DNA of 64,000 nt, from contig CAWCIY010000002.1 of the NCBI GenBank assembly GCA_963795715.1, forward strand, positions 806,001-870,000, read 5' to 3'. Shown here in pieces: positions 55,919 through 63,865 of this stretch. A program made the position numbers and the translations under genes. This DNA comes from JAFEDN01 sp963795715. Its GTDB lineage: Bacteria; Pseudomonadota; Gammaproteobacteria; Coxiellales; Coxiellaceae. The notes beneath the pieces are model-generated. The model was not told where the DNA came from and searched no databases. It saw only the letters and a program-made list of their open reading frames with translations. Numbering within the stretch: the first letter of the stretch is position 1; each line of letters begins with the position of its first letter.

Positions 55919-56962
55919 ATGACGATAGTCGAATGTAGTACCCTATCAGTAATATTTACATTTATTTTCATTTGCCTGTTTCGCCGCTGGGCGTTACGGC
56001 TTGGACTCGTCGACCACCCAGGAGGACGTAAAAGACACGACGGGAATGTTCCGCTCATCGGCGGGATTGCCATATACTTGGGGTTTACGCTAGCGATTTT
56101 ATCTTTTCCTTTCACCGAACATTACTTTGCACTGATTGCCGGCAGCGGGCTCTTAATATTTGTCGGAATGCTCGATGATCATACTGAATTGAATTCCAAA
56201 GTGCGGTTATTAGCCCAAATTGGCGGCGCTATGATCATGATAAGCTGGGGTAAGGTCCAAATATCGAACCTCGGCGATCTTCTTTTTTTAGGAAATATTG
56301 ACTTAGGCGTTTGGGCATTGCCATTGACATTGTTTTTAGTGGTTGGATTCATAAATGCAATGAATATGACAGACGGTCAAGACGGTCTCGCAGGGGGTAT
56401 TGCCTTGGGCGAAGTTGTTTTATTAGGTTATCTCTGTTGGCATAATCAACGCACTGAAGATTTAACTTTATTAACTATTTTTGGACTGCTGCTGATTATA
56501 TTCCTTTTTTTCAATATGCGTTGGCCTTGGCGTAAACATGCAGCGATTTTTTTAGGAGATGCTGGCAGCACTTTTATTGCTTTTACGATTGCTTGGTTTG
56601 CAATTTCTTCAGGTCAAAGCGCGGGAACTATAAAACCAGTCATCGTTTTATGGATCTTAGCATTCCCAGTTTTCGATTTAGTCCAGGTGTGCCTGGCCCG
56701 ATTCGAGCTAGGTAAACCGTTGTCGCAACCCAGTTTAGACCATTTGCACCATCTTTTACAAAGCTCAGGTGTAGATCCAGGAACTTCTACTTGGACGCTG
56801 ATCATATTGTCTTTCAGTTTAGGTATGGTAGGTATATTACTGAATTACTTTCAAATTCCTGACGGATGGCAACTCATTACTTGGCTAATCACTTTACTCA
56901 TATATTTAAAAGCCACTCGATTAATTCGAAAATCAGCGCAATATTATTATGCTACGGGTTAG
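55919..56962 (+). CDS. Undecaprenyl-phosphate N-acetylhexosamine-1-phosphate transferase (WecA/WbpL-like)
   Basis: About 347 residues and 10-11 spans. MraY/WecA superfamily motifs: DHPGGRKRHDGNVPLIGG, VGMLDDHTEL (DD pair), NAMNMTDGQDGLAGG, FLGDAGSTF, and a late HLHHLLQSSG. It transfers a HexNAc-1-phosphate from UDP-sugar to undecaprenyl phosphate, the first membrane step of glycan synthesis. I prefer the ATG at 55919 over the frame opening at 55877. It overlaps ccmA by 14 bp, an unusual partnership. It may be the initiator for the polysaccharide locus. Confidence 0.87.
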   Translation: MTIVECSTLSVIFTFIFICLFRRWALRLGLVDHPGGRKRHDGNVPLIGGIAIYLGFTLAILSFPFTEHYFALIAGSGLLIFVGMLDDHTELNSKVRLLAQIGGAMIMISWGKVQISNLGDLLFLGNIDLGVWALPLTLFLVVGFINAMNMTDGQDGLAGGIALGEVVLLGYLCWHNQRTEDLTLLTIFGLLLIIFLFFNMRWPWRKHAAIFLGDAGSTFIAFTIAWFAISSGQSAGTIKPVIVLWILAFPVFDLVQVCLARFELGKPLSQPSLDHLHHLLQSSGVDPGTSTWTLIILSFSLGMVGILLNYFQIPDGWQLITWLITLLIYLKATRLIRKSAQYYYATG

Positions 56963-57527
56963 CGCATTAAGTTGCCAAAGAGGAGAACGTTTACTATGGG
57001 AAAGTTTAAATTTTAACCTGCCATTTGGCCGACTGTTGCTGATAACTGGAGCGAACGGCTGTGGTAAAACCAGTTTACTGAGGATTTTGGCAGGAATTTC
57101 TCAGCCTCTTTCCGGCCAAATCCACTGGGAGCCGTTAACACAGCTATGCTACTTAGGCCATCAACCTGCCATTAAAAATGAGTTAACAGTATGCGAAAAC
57201 TTGCGACTGCAAGCATTTCATGACCGACAAAAAGATTTAACCCCAGCGCTTGCCGAAGTCGGATTAGAGGACTACCGCCATTATTTTGGGTTTCAACTAT
57301 CTCAAGGACAAAAACAAAGAGTCGCTTTGGCACGGTTATTGTTGGAAACTGCAAAAATTTGGATTTTGGATGAACCTTTAGCCGGTTTAGATGAAAATAT
57401 TGCGGACAAATTACAACATGTTTTTTTAAATCACATACTCCAAAATGGAATGATCATTATGACTACACACCGTGCTTTGTCCTTACCTGGATTAATCCCC
57501 TACACCCAACATCTTAGCTGGTCATGA
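56949..57527 (+). CDS. ccmA: Cytochrome c maturation ATPase CcmA
   Basis: 192 residues, short ABC ATPase: Walker A TGANGCGKTSLLRILAG, signature LSQGQKQRVALARLLL, Walker B IWILDEPLAGLDE. The C-terminus is short as in CcmA. It powers release of the heme chaperone CcmE from the CcmABCD complex. The start lies inside the wecA-like gene and its stop overlaps ccmB by 4 bp. Confidence 0.93.
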   Translation: MLRVSALSCQRGERLLWESLNFNLPFGRLLLITGANGCGKTSLLRILAGISQPLSGQIHWEPLTQLCYLGHQPAIKNELTVCENLRLQAFHDRQKDLTPALAEVGLEDYRHYFGFQLSQGQKQRVALARLLLETAKIWILDEPLAGLDENIADKLQHVFLNHILQNGMIIMTTHRALSLPGLIPYTQHLSWS

Positions 57528-58198
57528 TAAGCGTTTTTTGTTTGGCATTTTTGCGTGAATGTTTGCTTACCTGGAGACGGCCCCTGGATTGGTTGAATCC
57601 GTTTTTATTTTTTATCTTAGTAACCATTTTATTGCCGTTGACCCTCACTCCTGAAATTAAAATTTTACAAACTGTGGGGCCAGGTATTTTATGGATCGCA
57701 TTATTATTGTCGGTATTATGGTCCTTGATACGCTTATTCCAAGCCGATTTTGAAGATGGTAGTTTAGAACAATGGTTATTTAGCTCCTATCCTTTACCCT
57801 GGTTAATATCTGCAAAAATCTTTGCCCATTGGTTAATGCTTACAATTCCAGTGCTCTTAGTCACACCCATACTAGCACTCATGTTCCATTTAACTTATTC
57901 CGTAAGTTTAGTTTTATTCATCACGTTAGTTTTAGGCACACCGTTACTGACTTTATTGGGTGCGATTGGAGCATCATTAACTGTCAGTCTACGTCAGGGC
58001 GGCTTATTGCTCGCCTTGATTTTATTACCTCTATATATTCCTACTTTAATATTTGCGACTTCAGCTTTAAACGAAAGTGCAGCGGGTTTATCACCCGTAG
58101 GCTGCTTCATGTGGTTAGCTGCATTACTTTCAATGGCGTTGATACTAGCCCCGTGGCTGGTGGCTTTAATTTTAAAAATGGGTTTAGCTTACCGTTGA
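57524..58198 (+). CDS. ccmB: Heme exporter protein CcmB
   Basis: 224 residues with six spans. RECLLTWRRPLDWLNPFLFFILVTILLPLTL and the FEDGSLEQWLFSSYPLPWLISAKIFAHWL segment are typical of CcmB. It is a membrane subunit of the CcmABCD complex, between ccmA (ATGA overlap) and ccmC (11-bp gap). Confidence 0.93.
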   Translation: MISVFCLAFLRECLLTWRRPLDWLNPFLFFILVTILLPLTLTPEIKILQTVGPGILWIALLLSVLWSLIRLFQADFEDGSLEQWLFSSYPLPWLISAKIFAHWLMLTIPVLLVTPILALMFHLTYSVSLVLFITLVLGTPLLTLLGAIGASLTVSLRQGGLLLALILLPLYIPTLIFATSALNESAAGLSPVGCFMWLAALLSMALILAPWLVALILKMGLAYR

Positions 58199-58209
58199 GA
58201 AATAAAAAA

Positions 58210-58959
58210 ATGTGGAAGTTCATTCATCAAGCAAGTTCTCCTAAAACATGTTTTCACTGGGCTGGAGTAATTTTGCCTTACATTTCCATACTGGCGACAG
58301 TCACTTTAATCATAGGTTTGATCGGCGGTTTATTTTTAGCTCCTCCTGATTACCAACAAGGAAATGTTTACCGTATTATCTTTATTCACGTTCCTGCGGC
58401 TGTTTGGTCTTTGGGAGTCTATGTCATTATGGCTACCGCTGCTTTCATTTTCTTGGTATGGAAAATAAAAGTGGCGGATATCATTGCCAAAATTTTAGCA
58501 CCTTTAGGCGCCAGTTTTACCTTTTTGGCTTTAATTACTGGGTCAATCTGGGGTAAACCGACTTGGGGCACGTGGTGGATTTGGGACGCCCGACTCACTT
58601 CAGAACTTATTTTATTATTTATTTACGGTGGGATTATTGCATTACGTTCTGCAATCCCAGAACCACAATTGGCTGCAAAAACTTGTGGCATCCTTTCGTT
58701 AGTAGGTCTTATCAACATTCCTATCATTCATTATTCTGTAAATTGGTGGCAAACACTGCACCAAGGAGCTACGATTCTAAAATTCAGTTCACCCTCCATG
58801 GCTCACAGTATGTTGTACCCTCTTTTAACGATGATGCTGGCCTTTTTTTTATATTTTGTTGTGGTCCTGTTAATTGGTTTGCGCTTTGAGTTATTAAAAC
58901 GCGAGCAAGGAACCCAATGGGTTCGAAGTTATCTCGAAAGTCTGCGATTAAAAGTTTGA
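58210..58959 (+). CDS. ccmC: Heme-handling protein CcmC
   Basis: 249 residues, six spans. The heme-binding WWD motif is present as WGTWWIWDARLTSELILLFIY, flanked by FIHVPAAVWSLGVY and the second conserved His region in INIPIIHYSVNWWQTLHQ. It loads heme onto CcmE in the periplasm. I take the ATG at 58210; an open frame reaching back to 57829 runs through ccmB and is an artefact. No ccmD, ccmE or later genes follow; the next gene is convergent and overlaps by 31 bp. Confidence 0.94.
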   Translation: MWKFIHQASSPKTCFHWAGVILPYISILATVTLIIGLIGGLFLAPPDYQQGNVYRIIFIHVPAAVWSLGVYVIMATAAFIFLVWKIKVADIIAKILAPLGASFTFLALITGSIWGKPTWGTWWIWDARLTSELILLFIYGGIIALRSAIPEPQLAAKTCGILSLVGLINIPIIHYSVNWWQTLHQGATILKFSSPSMAHSMLYPLLTMMLAFFLYFVVVLLIGLRFELLKREQGTQWVRSYLESLRLKV

Positions 58960-60767
58960 GAATCGGATGATGACAAAAGTGGCTTTTCGATGGAATGAGG
59001 CTTGCGCCGACAACAAAGAAAGCAGTTAAGAACTGCACTGATACATCGAACAATTCCAAAAGAACCTCCACCTGTCTGGGAAGGCCCCTGTTCTATCTGA
59101 TTCATAACGAGCACAGCTTTAGGTTGATGATTTTTTACGAGCGCTTCTTTTTTTTGCTCTGCCTCTTGCTTCTTTTTTTCAAATTGTTGCAACCAGGCCC
59201 TATCCTTTCCTGGTCCTAATAGAACTTGTAATTCTGTATCTGTTAACTGTTTAAGACTTTGGAGTAGTTTTTCAGGTTTTAACCGGCGGATATCCTTGGG
59301 CAATTTTTCTTGTATCACCAGTATATGGGCAAACAATTGCGCATGGGTTTTTGAAGTTCCGAACACAGCAGATACTTCCGTTTGATACCGGTAATACAAA
59401 TCCATTAATGCAATAAAAGTCATTACGCTAATTCCAATGTCGGCATATATGGCAAGAATATCCATCGTGGTATCTGAAAAAGAATCACGATACTGTGCCT
59501 CATTCACTGATTTAGCATTCACTGAAGCAAATTTTGAGATATAGCCCATAGCCATTGTGATTACCGACCACACCATGGGATTCAACCGGGATTCTGGCGG
59601 TAAAAACCTAAAATCTTTATTTTTGCCTATTATTTTTTTGCCCGCATTGATAATATAATCCACTAAGCGGGGTAGCTGCATTTCACCAAAAAACGCTAAA
59701 ATCACTATTGAAGTATAGCTCGGCAATGCTCCAAATAATCCAGTCAAAGCGTAAGCAAGCGCTACATTCATTCCACTTTGTTTAAAAATCTGAAATAACG
59801 CAGGGAATACATTTGTCCACCAGGTAAAGCCAGCGCCTAATTGCAAATGAGCTCCAAGTAAACGAATAAAATAGTTTCCATATTTCGCAGTTCTCGAAGA
59901 TGTTATCTGAAACGACGCTGCAATGGGCGGCGGATATCGCTTCAGTAAATAAAGTAAACGATCTGCGCCTTGCCGATTAAATAGCTCCTTGACTACATGA
60001 TCCTCGTAACGACATCGCCACTGAATATCCGCAGTGATATCTCGAACGAGTTGATTAAAACTATAAGATATTCGATCAGCAATGAGCGTTCTTAACTCAT
60101 TTTCACCTGCTTTCAATTCGCCTTCTATACGATGGTTCGATGGGAAAGGACGGTAATAAGAAAATTGTGGACTTTGCAAAACTGTGACGGGTAATAAATT
60201 AAATAAGACGTTAACCCCGTAAACATAACCACCCCACAATCCCTTAACACCCTTTCGCCATCGCTCAGATTGTATTTTTTTAATAGGTGGTAACGGATTA
60301 TTCAATGCGATAATTAAATACGGTACTCCAGATAGGCTGGAACCTAGAAGAGTACGGCAACGAATTTTGTTCCGTTGTTTAGCTGGCTGAACTTCCAGAA
60401 TCTTTTCTAATTCTTCAGCCACATAGCCAGCCAAATCTTCCAATAACCCTTTAGTCAAATCCACCGATAATAAAAGAAATAAACCTGCTGAAACAGCCAC
60501 TGCGATCAGATTGGAATACGCTATCCATGCTGGAAAATTGTAATCGCTATTATAAATATCGGTCACATCCCAATAAGTTAATCCACCTCCAGTAGCACTA
60601 CACAGTATCAAGTATTTTTTAATACAATCTGATTTGCTAGGTAAAGATCGACCAGAAAAATGAAAATCCGATAGAACTGCTAAAACATTATCATCTTGAG
60701 ATTCGCGTGGAACATCACTAGGTTGTTTAATATCCAGCAAAAACGGATCATTGCCGCCGTCGTTCAT
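58929..60767 (-). CDS. Large membrane protein of unknown function
   Basis: About 612 residues, family not recognised. The N-terminus is polar (MNDGGNDPFLLDIKQPSD). About eight hydrophobic segments are scattered between residues 70 and 490, with long polar loops. The cytoplasmic-looking C-terminus has a charged helix (QQFEKKKQEAEQKKEALVKN) and a cysteine cluster (CFLCCRRK) suited to lipidation. GGAG 6-7 nt before the ATG at 60767 decides the start. Lack of relatives and the Cys cluster are compatible with a secreted membrane effector; this is inference. Confidence 0.6.
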   Translation of the reverse strand: MNDGGNDPFLLDIKQPSDVPRESQDDNVLAVLSDFHFSGRSLPSKSDCIKKYLILCSATGGGLTYWDVTDIYNSDYNFPAWIAYSNLIAVAVSAGLFLLLSVDLTKGLLEDLAGYVAEELEKILEVQPAKQRNKIRCRTLLGSSLSGVPYLIIALNNPLPPIKKIQSERWRKGVKGLWGGYVYGVNVLFNLLPVTVLQSPQFSYYRPFPSNHRIEGELKAGENELRTLIADRISYSFNQLVRDITADIQWRCRYEDHVVKELFNRQGADRLLYLLKRYPPPIAASFQITSSRTAKYGNYFIRLLGAHLQLGAGFTWWTNVFPALFQIFKQSGMNVALAYALTGLFGALPSYTSIVILAFFGEMQLPRLVDYIINAGKKIIGKNKDFRFLPPESRLNPMVWSVITMAMGYISKFASVNAKSVNEAQYRDSFSDTTMDILAIYADIGISVMTFIALMDLYYRYQTEVSAVFGTSKTHAQLFAHILVIQEKLPKDIRRLKPEKLLQSLKQLTDTELQVLLGPGKDRAWLQQFEKKKQEAEQKKEALVKNHQPKAVLVMNQIEQGPSQTGGGSFGIVRCISAVLNCFLCCRRKPHSIEKPLLSSSDSQTFNRRLSR

Positions 60768-60997
60768 TATATTCTCCACGACCCTTGGGACAGAGCATGC
60801 TAACACATGTCCCAATAACCCTCAACGTACAGAATTTGTTAATCGTTCCTTGTCAAGAATGAAACTTCGGCCCGATTGCCGTGGTGTTTTGGCTCGCCAA
60901 AATCGCATTTTTCAGATATCCCAGCAATTGCTCGTACGTTGAATATTGCCTGCTAATTAAGTAAAATTAAAATCATTAAAATTACTTACGAGACTAG

Positions 60998-61384
60998 ATG
61001 TGCCAACGCAGCGAGTACGAACACATTCAACCAAAACCTGATTTTTTAGACGGCATGAAAAAAATTTTATTAGATGGGGATTATGATGTTTTTGGTGATG
61101 GCGCGGTACAGATTCTTTCTACGCCCGGTCATACCCCTGGTCACGCGTCTTTAAAAGTGGTCCTGGCTAATCAAGGCGTAATTATTTTATCAGGCGACTT
61201 ATATCACACTCGTCAAGCCTATATACACAGACTAGTGCCCACTTTTAATACTCATCGCGAAGACACACTGACTTCAATGACCCAGATTGATAACATTTTG
61301 CATGAGACCCAAAGTAAATTAATCATCCAACATGATATGGGCGATTTTGCTCAGCTGCCACAATTGCCAGAATATTTTTCTTAA
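60998..61384 (+). pseudogene. Metallo-beta-lactamase-fold hydrolase, N-terminally truncated
   Basis: 128 residues. TPGHTPGHASLKVVL, ILSGDLYHTRQAY, VPTFNTHREDTL and IQHDMGDF are the second half of an AHL-lactonase-like MBL hydrolase. The N-terminal half, with the HxHxDH zinc site, is absent and a TAG directly precedes the ATG. Without these ligands it should be inactive. A further copy of its last 85 bp lies at 62091-62175, from the tandem duplication. Confidence 0.75.
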
Positions 61385-61389
61385 TCTTT

Positions 61390-62004
61390 TTAAGCATGTG
61401 TACCACAATCTTTATAAAGCTGCTGGTAATTGATCGGAATAACATCAATGACATCCTTATTTTTTGAATTCACATAATCTAGCTGTAAATTACCGTTATC
61501 TAAAAATTTTGTTTTAACCCCAAAATCAGTATCTGGATAAAGATTTATTTTATATGTCAATGGATGATCACACTTTTCGAAAAGCGGAGTAAGAACCACT
61601 AAATTTTCACTTTTAATGTAATGGGCAACAATATTTTGTTTTGGATTATAATCCAGAAGATTTTGATAGATGTCACTCAATTGACTAGTTCGACGATTGA
61701 AAAATCGGGTACAAAGCATATCAGAATCTTTTTTATCACAATCAAAATCTACTGATATTATATCGAAATTATTTTCATGTTCTACTCCTATAACAGAATC
61801 TTCTGAGAATGGAAAATCAGATTTATACAGTAAAAATTTGTTATCATGATAATTTTTTATATATATCTCGGTTGAATCTTTTTTTTCAATCACAGTGATG
61901 AAATGGTAATCACCATCCCTCGCAAATCGAAATGCAAGGGCTTGATCTAAAGTTACAAAAAATAGCGATAACACAAAGATACATAAATAACTTATCTTCT
62001 TCAT
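61390..62004 (-). CDS. Secreted protein, candidate T6SS immunity protein (duplicate copy)
   Basis: 204 residues with a signal peptide (MKKISYLCIFVLSLFFVTLDQALA). The mature part is mostly beta, with four to five cysteines (about CDKK, LCTRFFNRRT, FEKCDHP, YKDCGTHA) that could form disulfides in the periplasm. It is a diverged paralogue of the gene at 62181; the last 37 residues are identical. No known family. An immunity role is inferred from the paralogue's overlap with the Hcp-hydrolase gene. Confidence 0.7.
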   Translation of the reverse strand: MKKISYLCIFVLSLFFVTLDQALAFRFARDGDYHFITVIEKKDSTEIYIKNYHDNKFLLYKSDFPFSEDSVIGVEHENNFDIISVDFDCDKKDSDMLCTRFFNRRTSQLSDIYQNLLDYNPKQNIVAHYIKSENLVVLTPLFEKCDHPLTYKINLYPDTDFGVKTKFLDNGNLQLDYVNSKNKDVIDVIPINYQQLYKDCGTHA

Positions 62005-62087
62005 TTCTTTTTCTCGATATTGGGTGCATGTCGTCTTTCGACTTTGGGAGGTATATTGTAGAGTTTAATTTCATTTTCATGTAACCC
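62001..62087 (-). pseudogene. C-terminal remnant of the Hcp-hydrolase gene
   Basis: The minus strand reads GLHENEIKLYNIPPKVERR...KKK and stop, clearly matching the end of the intact fusion (GLNENEIKLYKIPSRVERR...KKK). Its TGA overlaps the ATG of the 61390 gene exactly as in the intact pair. It is fused at 62088 to a piece of the MBL gene, which marks the duplication junction. Confidence 0.8.
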
Positions 62088-62175
62088 TTTGCATGAGACC
62101 CAAGGTAAATTAATCATCCAACATGATATGGGCGATTTTGCTCAGCTGTCACAATTGCCGGAATATTTTTCTTAA
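62088..62175 (+). pseudogene. 3'-terminal fragment of the MBL hydrolase gene
   Basis: 88 bp nearly identical to the end of the 60998 gene (HETQGKLIIQHDMGDFAQL), including the stop codon. It has no start and is a by-product of the tandem duplication. Confidence 0.8.
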
Positions 62176-62180
62176 TTTTT

Positions 62181-62783
62181 TTAAGCATGTGTACCACAAT
62201 CTTTATAAAGCTGCTGGTAATTGATCGGAATAACATCAATGACATCCTTATTTTTTGAATTCACATAATCTAGCTGTAAATTACCGTTATCTAAAAATTT
62301 TGTTTCAGTTCCAAAATCGGTATCAGGATAAATTTTTATTTTATACGTTAATGGCTGTTTGCATTTTTCAAAGAAAGGTGTTAGAACAACTGAACTTTCA
62401 ATTTGATTATAATAAGCAACTATATTCTGTTTGAAATTACTGTCTAACATATTAGGTATTATTGCACTCATTTGATTGGTACGACGATTGAAAAAGCGAC
62501 CGCAGTAAAGCAATTCGTCTTTTTGACCACATGCAAAAACAATTAATAATATATCAGAGGTTTCATTCATAACACCAATAGCATCACTGTCTTGATAAAC
62601 AAAGTGGGATTTATACAATAAAAATTTTTGATTTTTATAATTAGGTATATAAATTGCTGATGCATCCGTTTGGTTTTTTATTTCTAAAATTTTGTAATCA
62701 TTTGATCCAGAAAAATGAATCGCAAAAGTTTGTTTGAAAAAAAATAAAAATGTAAAAACAGCTAAAAAAACTACTTTTTTCAT
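62181..62783 (-). CDS. Secreted protein, candidate T6SS immunity protein
   Basis: 200 residues with a signal peptide (MKKVVFLAVFTFLFFFKQTFA). The mature domain has conserved cysteines (FACGQKD, LLYCGRFFNRRT, FFEKCKQP, YKDCGTHA) shared with its paralogue. Its ATG overlaps the stop of the Hcp-hydrolase gene by 4 bp, the arrangement of effector-immunity pairs. A periplasmic inhibitor would protect the cell wall from the hydrolase. No named family recognised; the role is inference from context. Confidence 0.72.
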   Translation of the reverse strand: MKKVVFLAVFTFLFFFKQTFAIHFSGSNDYKILEIKNQTDASAIYIPNYKNQKFLLYKSHFVYQDSDAIGVMNETSDILLIVFACGQKDELLYCGRFFNRRTNQMSAIIPNMLDSNFKQNIVAYYNQIESSVVLTPFFEKCKQPLTYKIKIYPDTDFGTETKFLDNGNLQLDYVNSKNKDVIDVIPINYQQLYKDCGTHA

Positions 62784-63865
62784 TTCTTTTTCCCAGCGTT
62801 TGGTACAAGCCGTCTTTCAACTCTGGAGGGAATTTTATAGAGTTTAATTTCGTTTTCATTCAAACCCGGTAAAAACACCCTATATTGCTCCGGTTTATCG
62901 ATGCCTACTAAAAAAGAAGGAGTTCGCCCAAACATTCCTCGAGGACTGTAGTAATGGTTCGCATCAGTAATGGTTTTGTGCTGATAGTAGACAGAATGAA
63001 GTGCTTTCTGCATTGCAACCAGTTTAAAAAATTCATCTTGGTTCAGTGCTGGATTTTTGTTTATATTTTGCTTATGTAAAATGGCCCACGCTTTAATAAA
63101 CTGCTCATGTCTTTTAACTGGTAAAGTTTTAAAATTCACATCGTCCCAATTCTTAATTTTTTGAGGATTCATATAAGCATCGAACCCAATAAATTTAATA
63201 ATCCCATCTGTGGTTTTAAAACGATGCCATATGCTCTTTCTGACCCGATTTACAATGACCGAACCTACCGCCTGCCATACCAATTCTCTTGAATGCCTAA
63301 CACCGGCCATCTCACCATACACAGTAGCGACGAATAACTTAAACCCTTCTTCCGTACCTGCTTTGATCTCTCTTCTGACATAAGCGGCTGCATTGGGCTG
63401 AGAACCGATTTGACCTTGTACTCGGCTTGGTGAGCCGGGTAATCCTTGAGAATCGTATTCCGTGTAGCTATACTCGACATCAGTGTAGTTAAGAGCAATA
63501 AGTTCCAACGCATCATCTGCGTCTATATGTGCAGAATATTCACTGACCATTACATTACTTAAAGTACATTGCAGATAAGGAACAAATGCATTTGGCCCAC
63601 CGTAACAAGCATGAATTTGCATCTCGGGTATCGCTTTTCCGCCCCACACATGAGCAAACAACAACGGGGAGGCTTGATCCATTTGCTTAATAATTTCCAT
63701 TTCCAAACCTGTGGTATTGGAGCGAGTGCGATCAACTACATTTCCTGGGGCAGTTTCAATAATCCTCCCTGCCCCCCAATCCATCGCTAAAATTGGAATC
63801 CATTGTTCGTAACCTTTCGCAGTGGTCGAGCCGGAAACACCCGGAACAAAAAGATACATACTCAT
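62780..63865 (-). CDS. Hcp-like T6SS tube protein fused to a SleB-type cell-wall hydrolase
   Basis: 361 residues from the ATG at 63865, with AAGGA 8 nt upstream. Residues 1-142 look like Hcp: YLFVPGVSGSTTAKGYEQWIPI, MDQASPLLFAHVWGGKAIPEMQIHAC, VMVSEYSAH and ELIALNYTDVEYSYTEYD. Residues about 170-340 resemble SleB/CwlJ hydrolases: ATVYGEMAG (Glu185 the likely catalytic acid), WQAVGSVIVNRVR and TDANHYYSPRGM. Such evolved Hcp effectors are injected by type VI secretion and cut peptidoglycan. No other T6SS gene is in the window. There is no signal peptide, as expected for Hcp. Confidence 0.8.
   Translation of the reverse strand: MSMYLFVPGVSGSTTAKGYEQWIPILAMDWGAGRIIETAPGNVVDRTRSNTTGLEMEIIKQMDQASPLLFAHVWGGKAIPEMQIHACYGGPNAFVPYLQCTLSNVMVSEYSAHIDADDALELIALNYTDVEYSYTEYDSQGLPGSPSRVQGQIGSQPNAAAYVRREIKAGTEEGFKLFVATVYGEMAGVRHSRELVWQAVGSVIVNRVRKSIWHRFKTTDGIIKFIGFDAYMNPQKIKNWDDVNFKTLPVKRHEQFIKAWAILHKQNINKNPALNQDEFFKLVAMQKALHSVYYQHKTITDANHYYSPRGMFGRTPSFLVGIDKPEQYRVFLPGLNENEIKLYKIPSRVERRLVPNAGKKK

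Larger units (their letters stand above)
61297..62880. repeat. Tandem duplication, two units of about 791 bp
   Basis: The segment running from the 3' end of the MBL gene, through the secreted-protein gene, to the 3' end of the Hcp-fusion gene occurs twice (about 61297-62087 and 62088-62880) with a constant offset of 791 bp. The first 215 bp of each unit are nearly identical; beyond about 61512/62303 the copies differ strongly. Confidence 0.8.

Noticed and set aside
57829..58209. Long N-terminal extension of ccmC
   Set aside because: It is an alternative frame of ccmB with low-complexity residues; ccmC homology begins at 58210.
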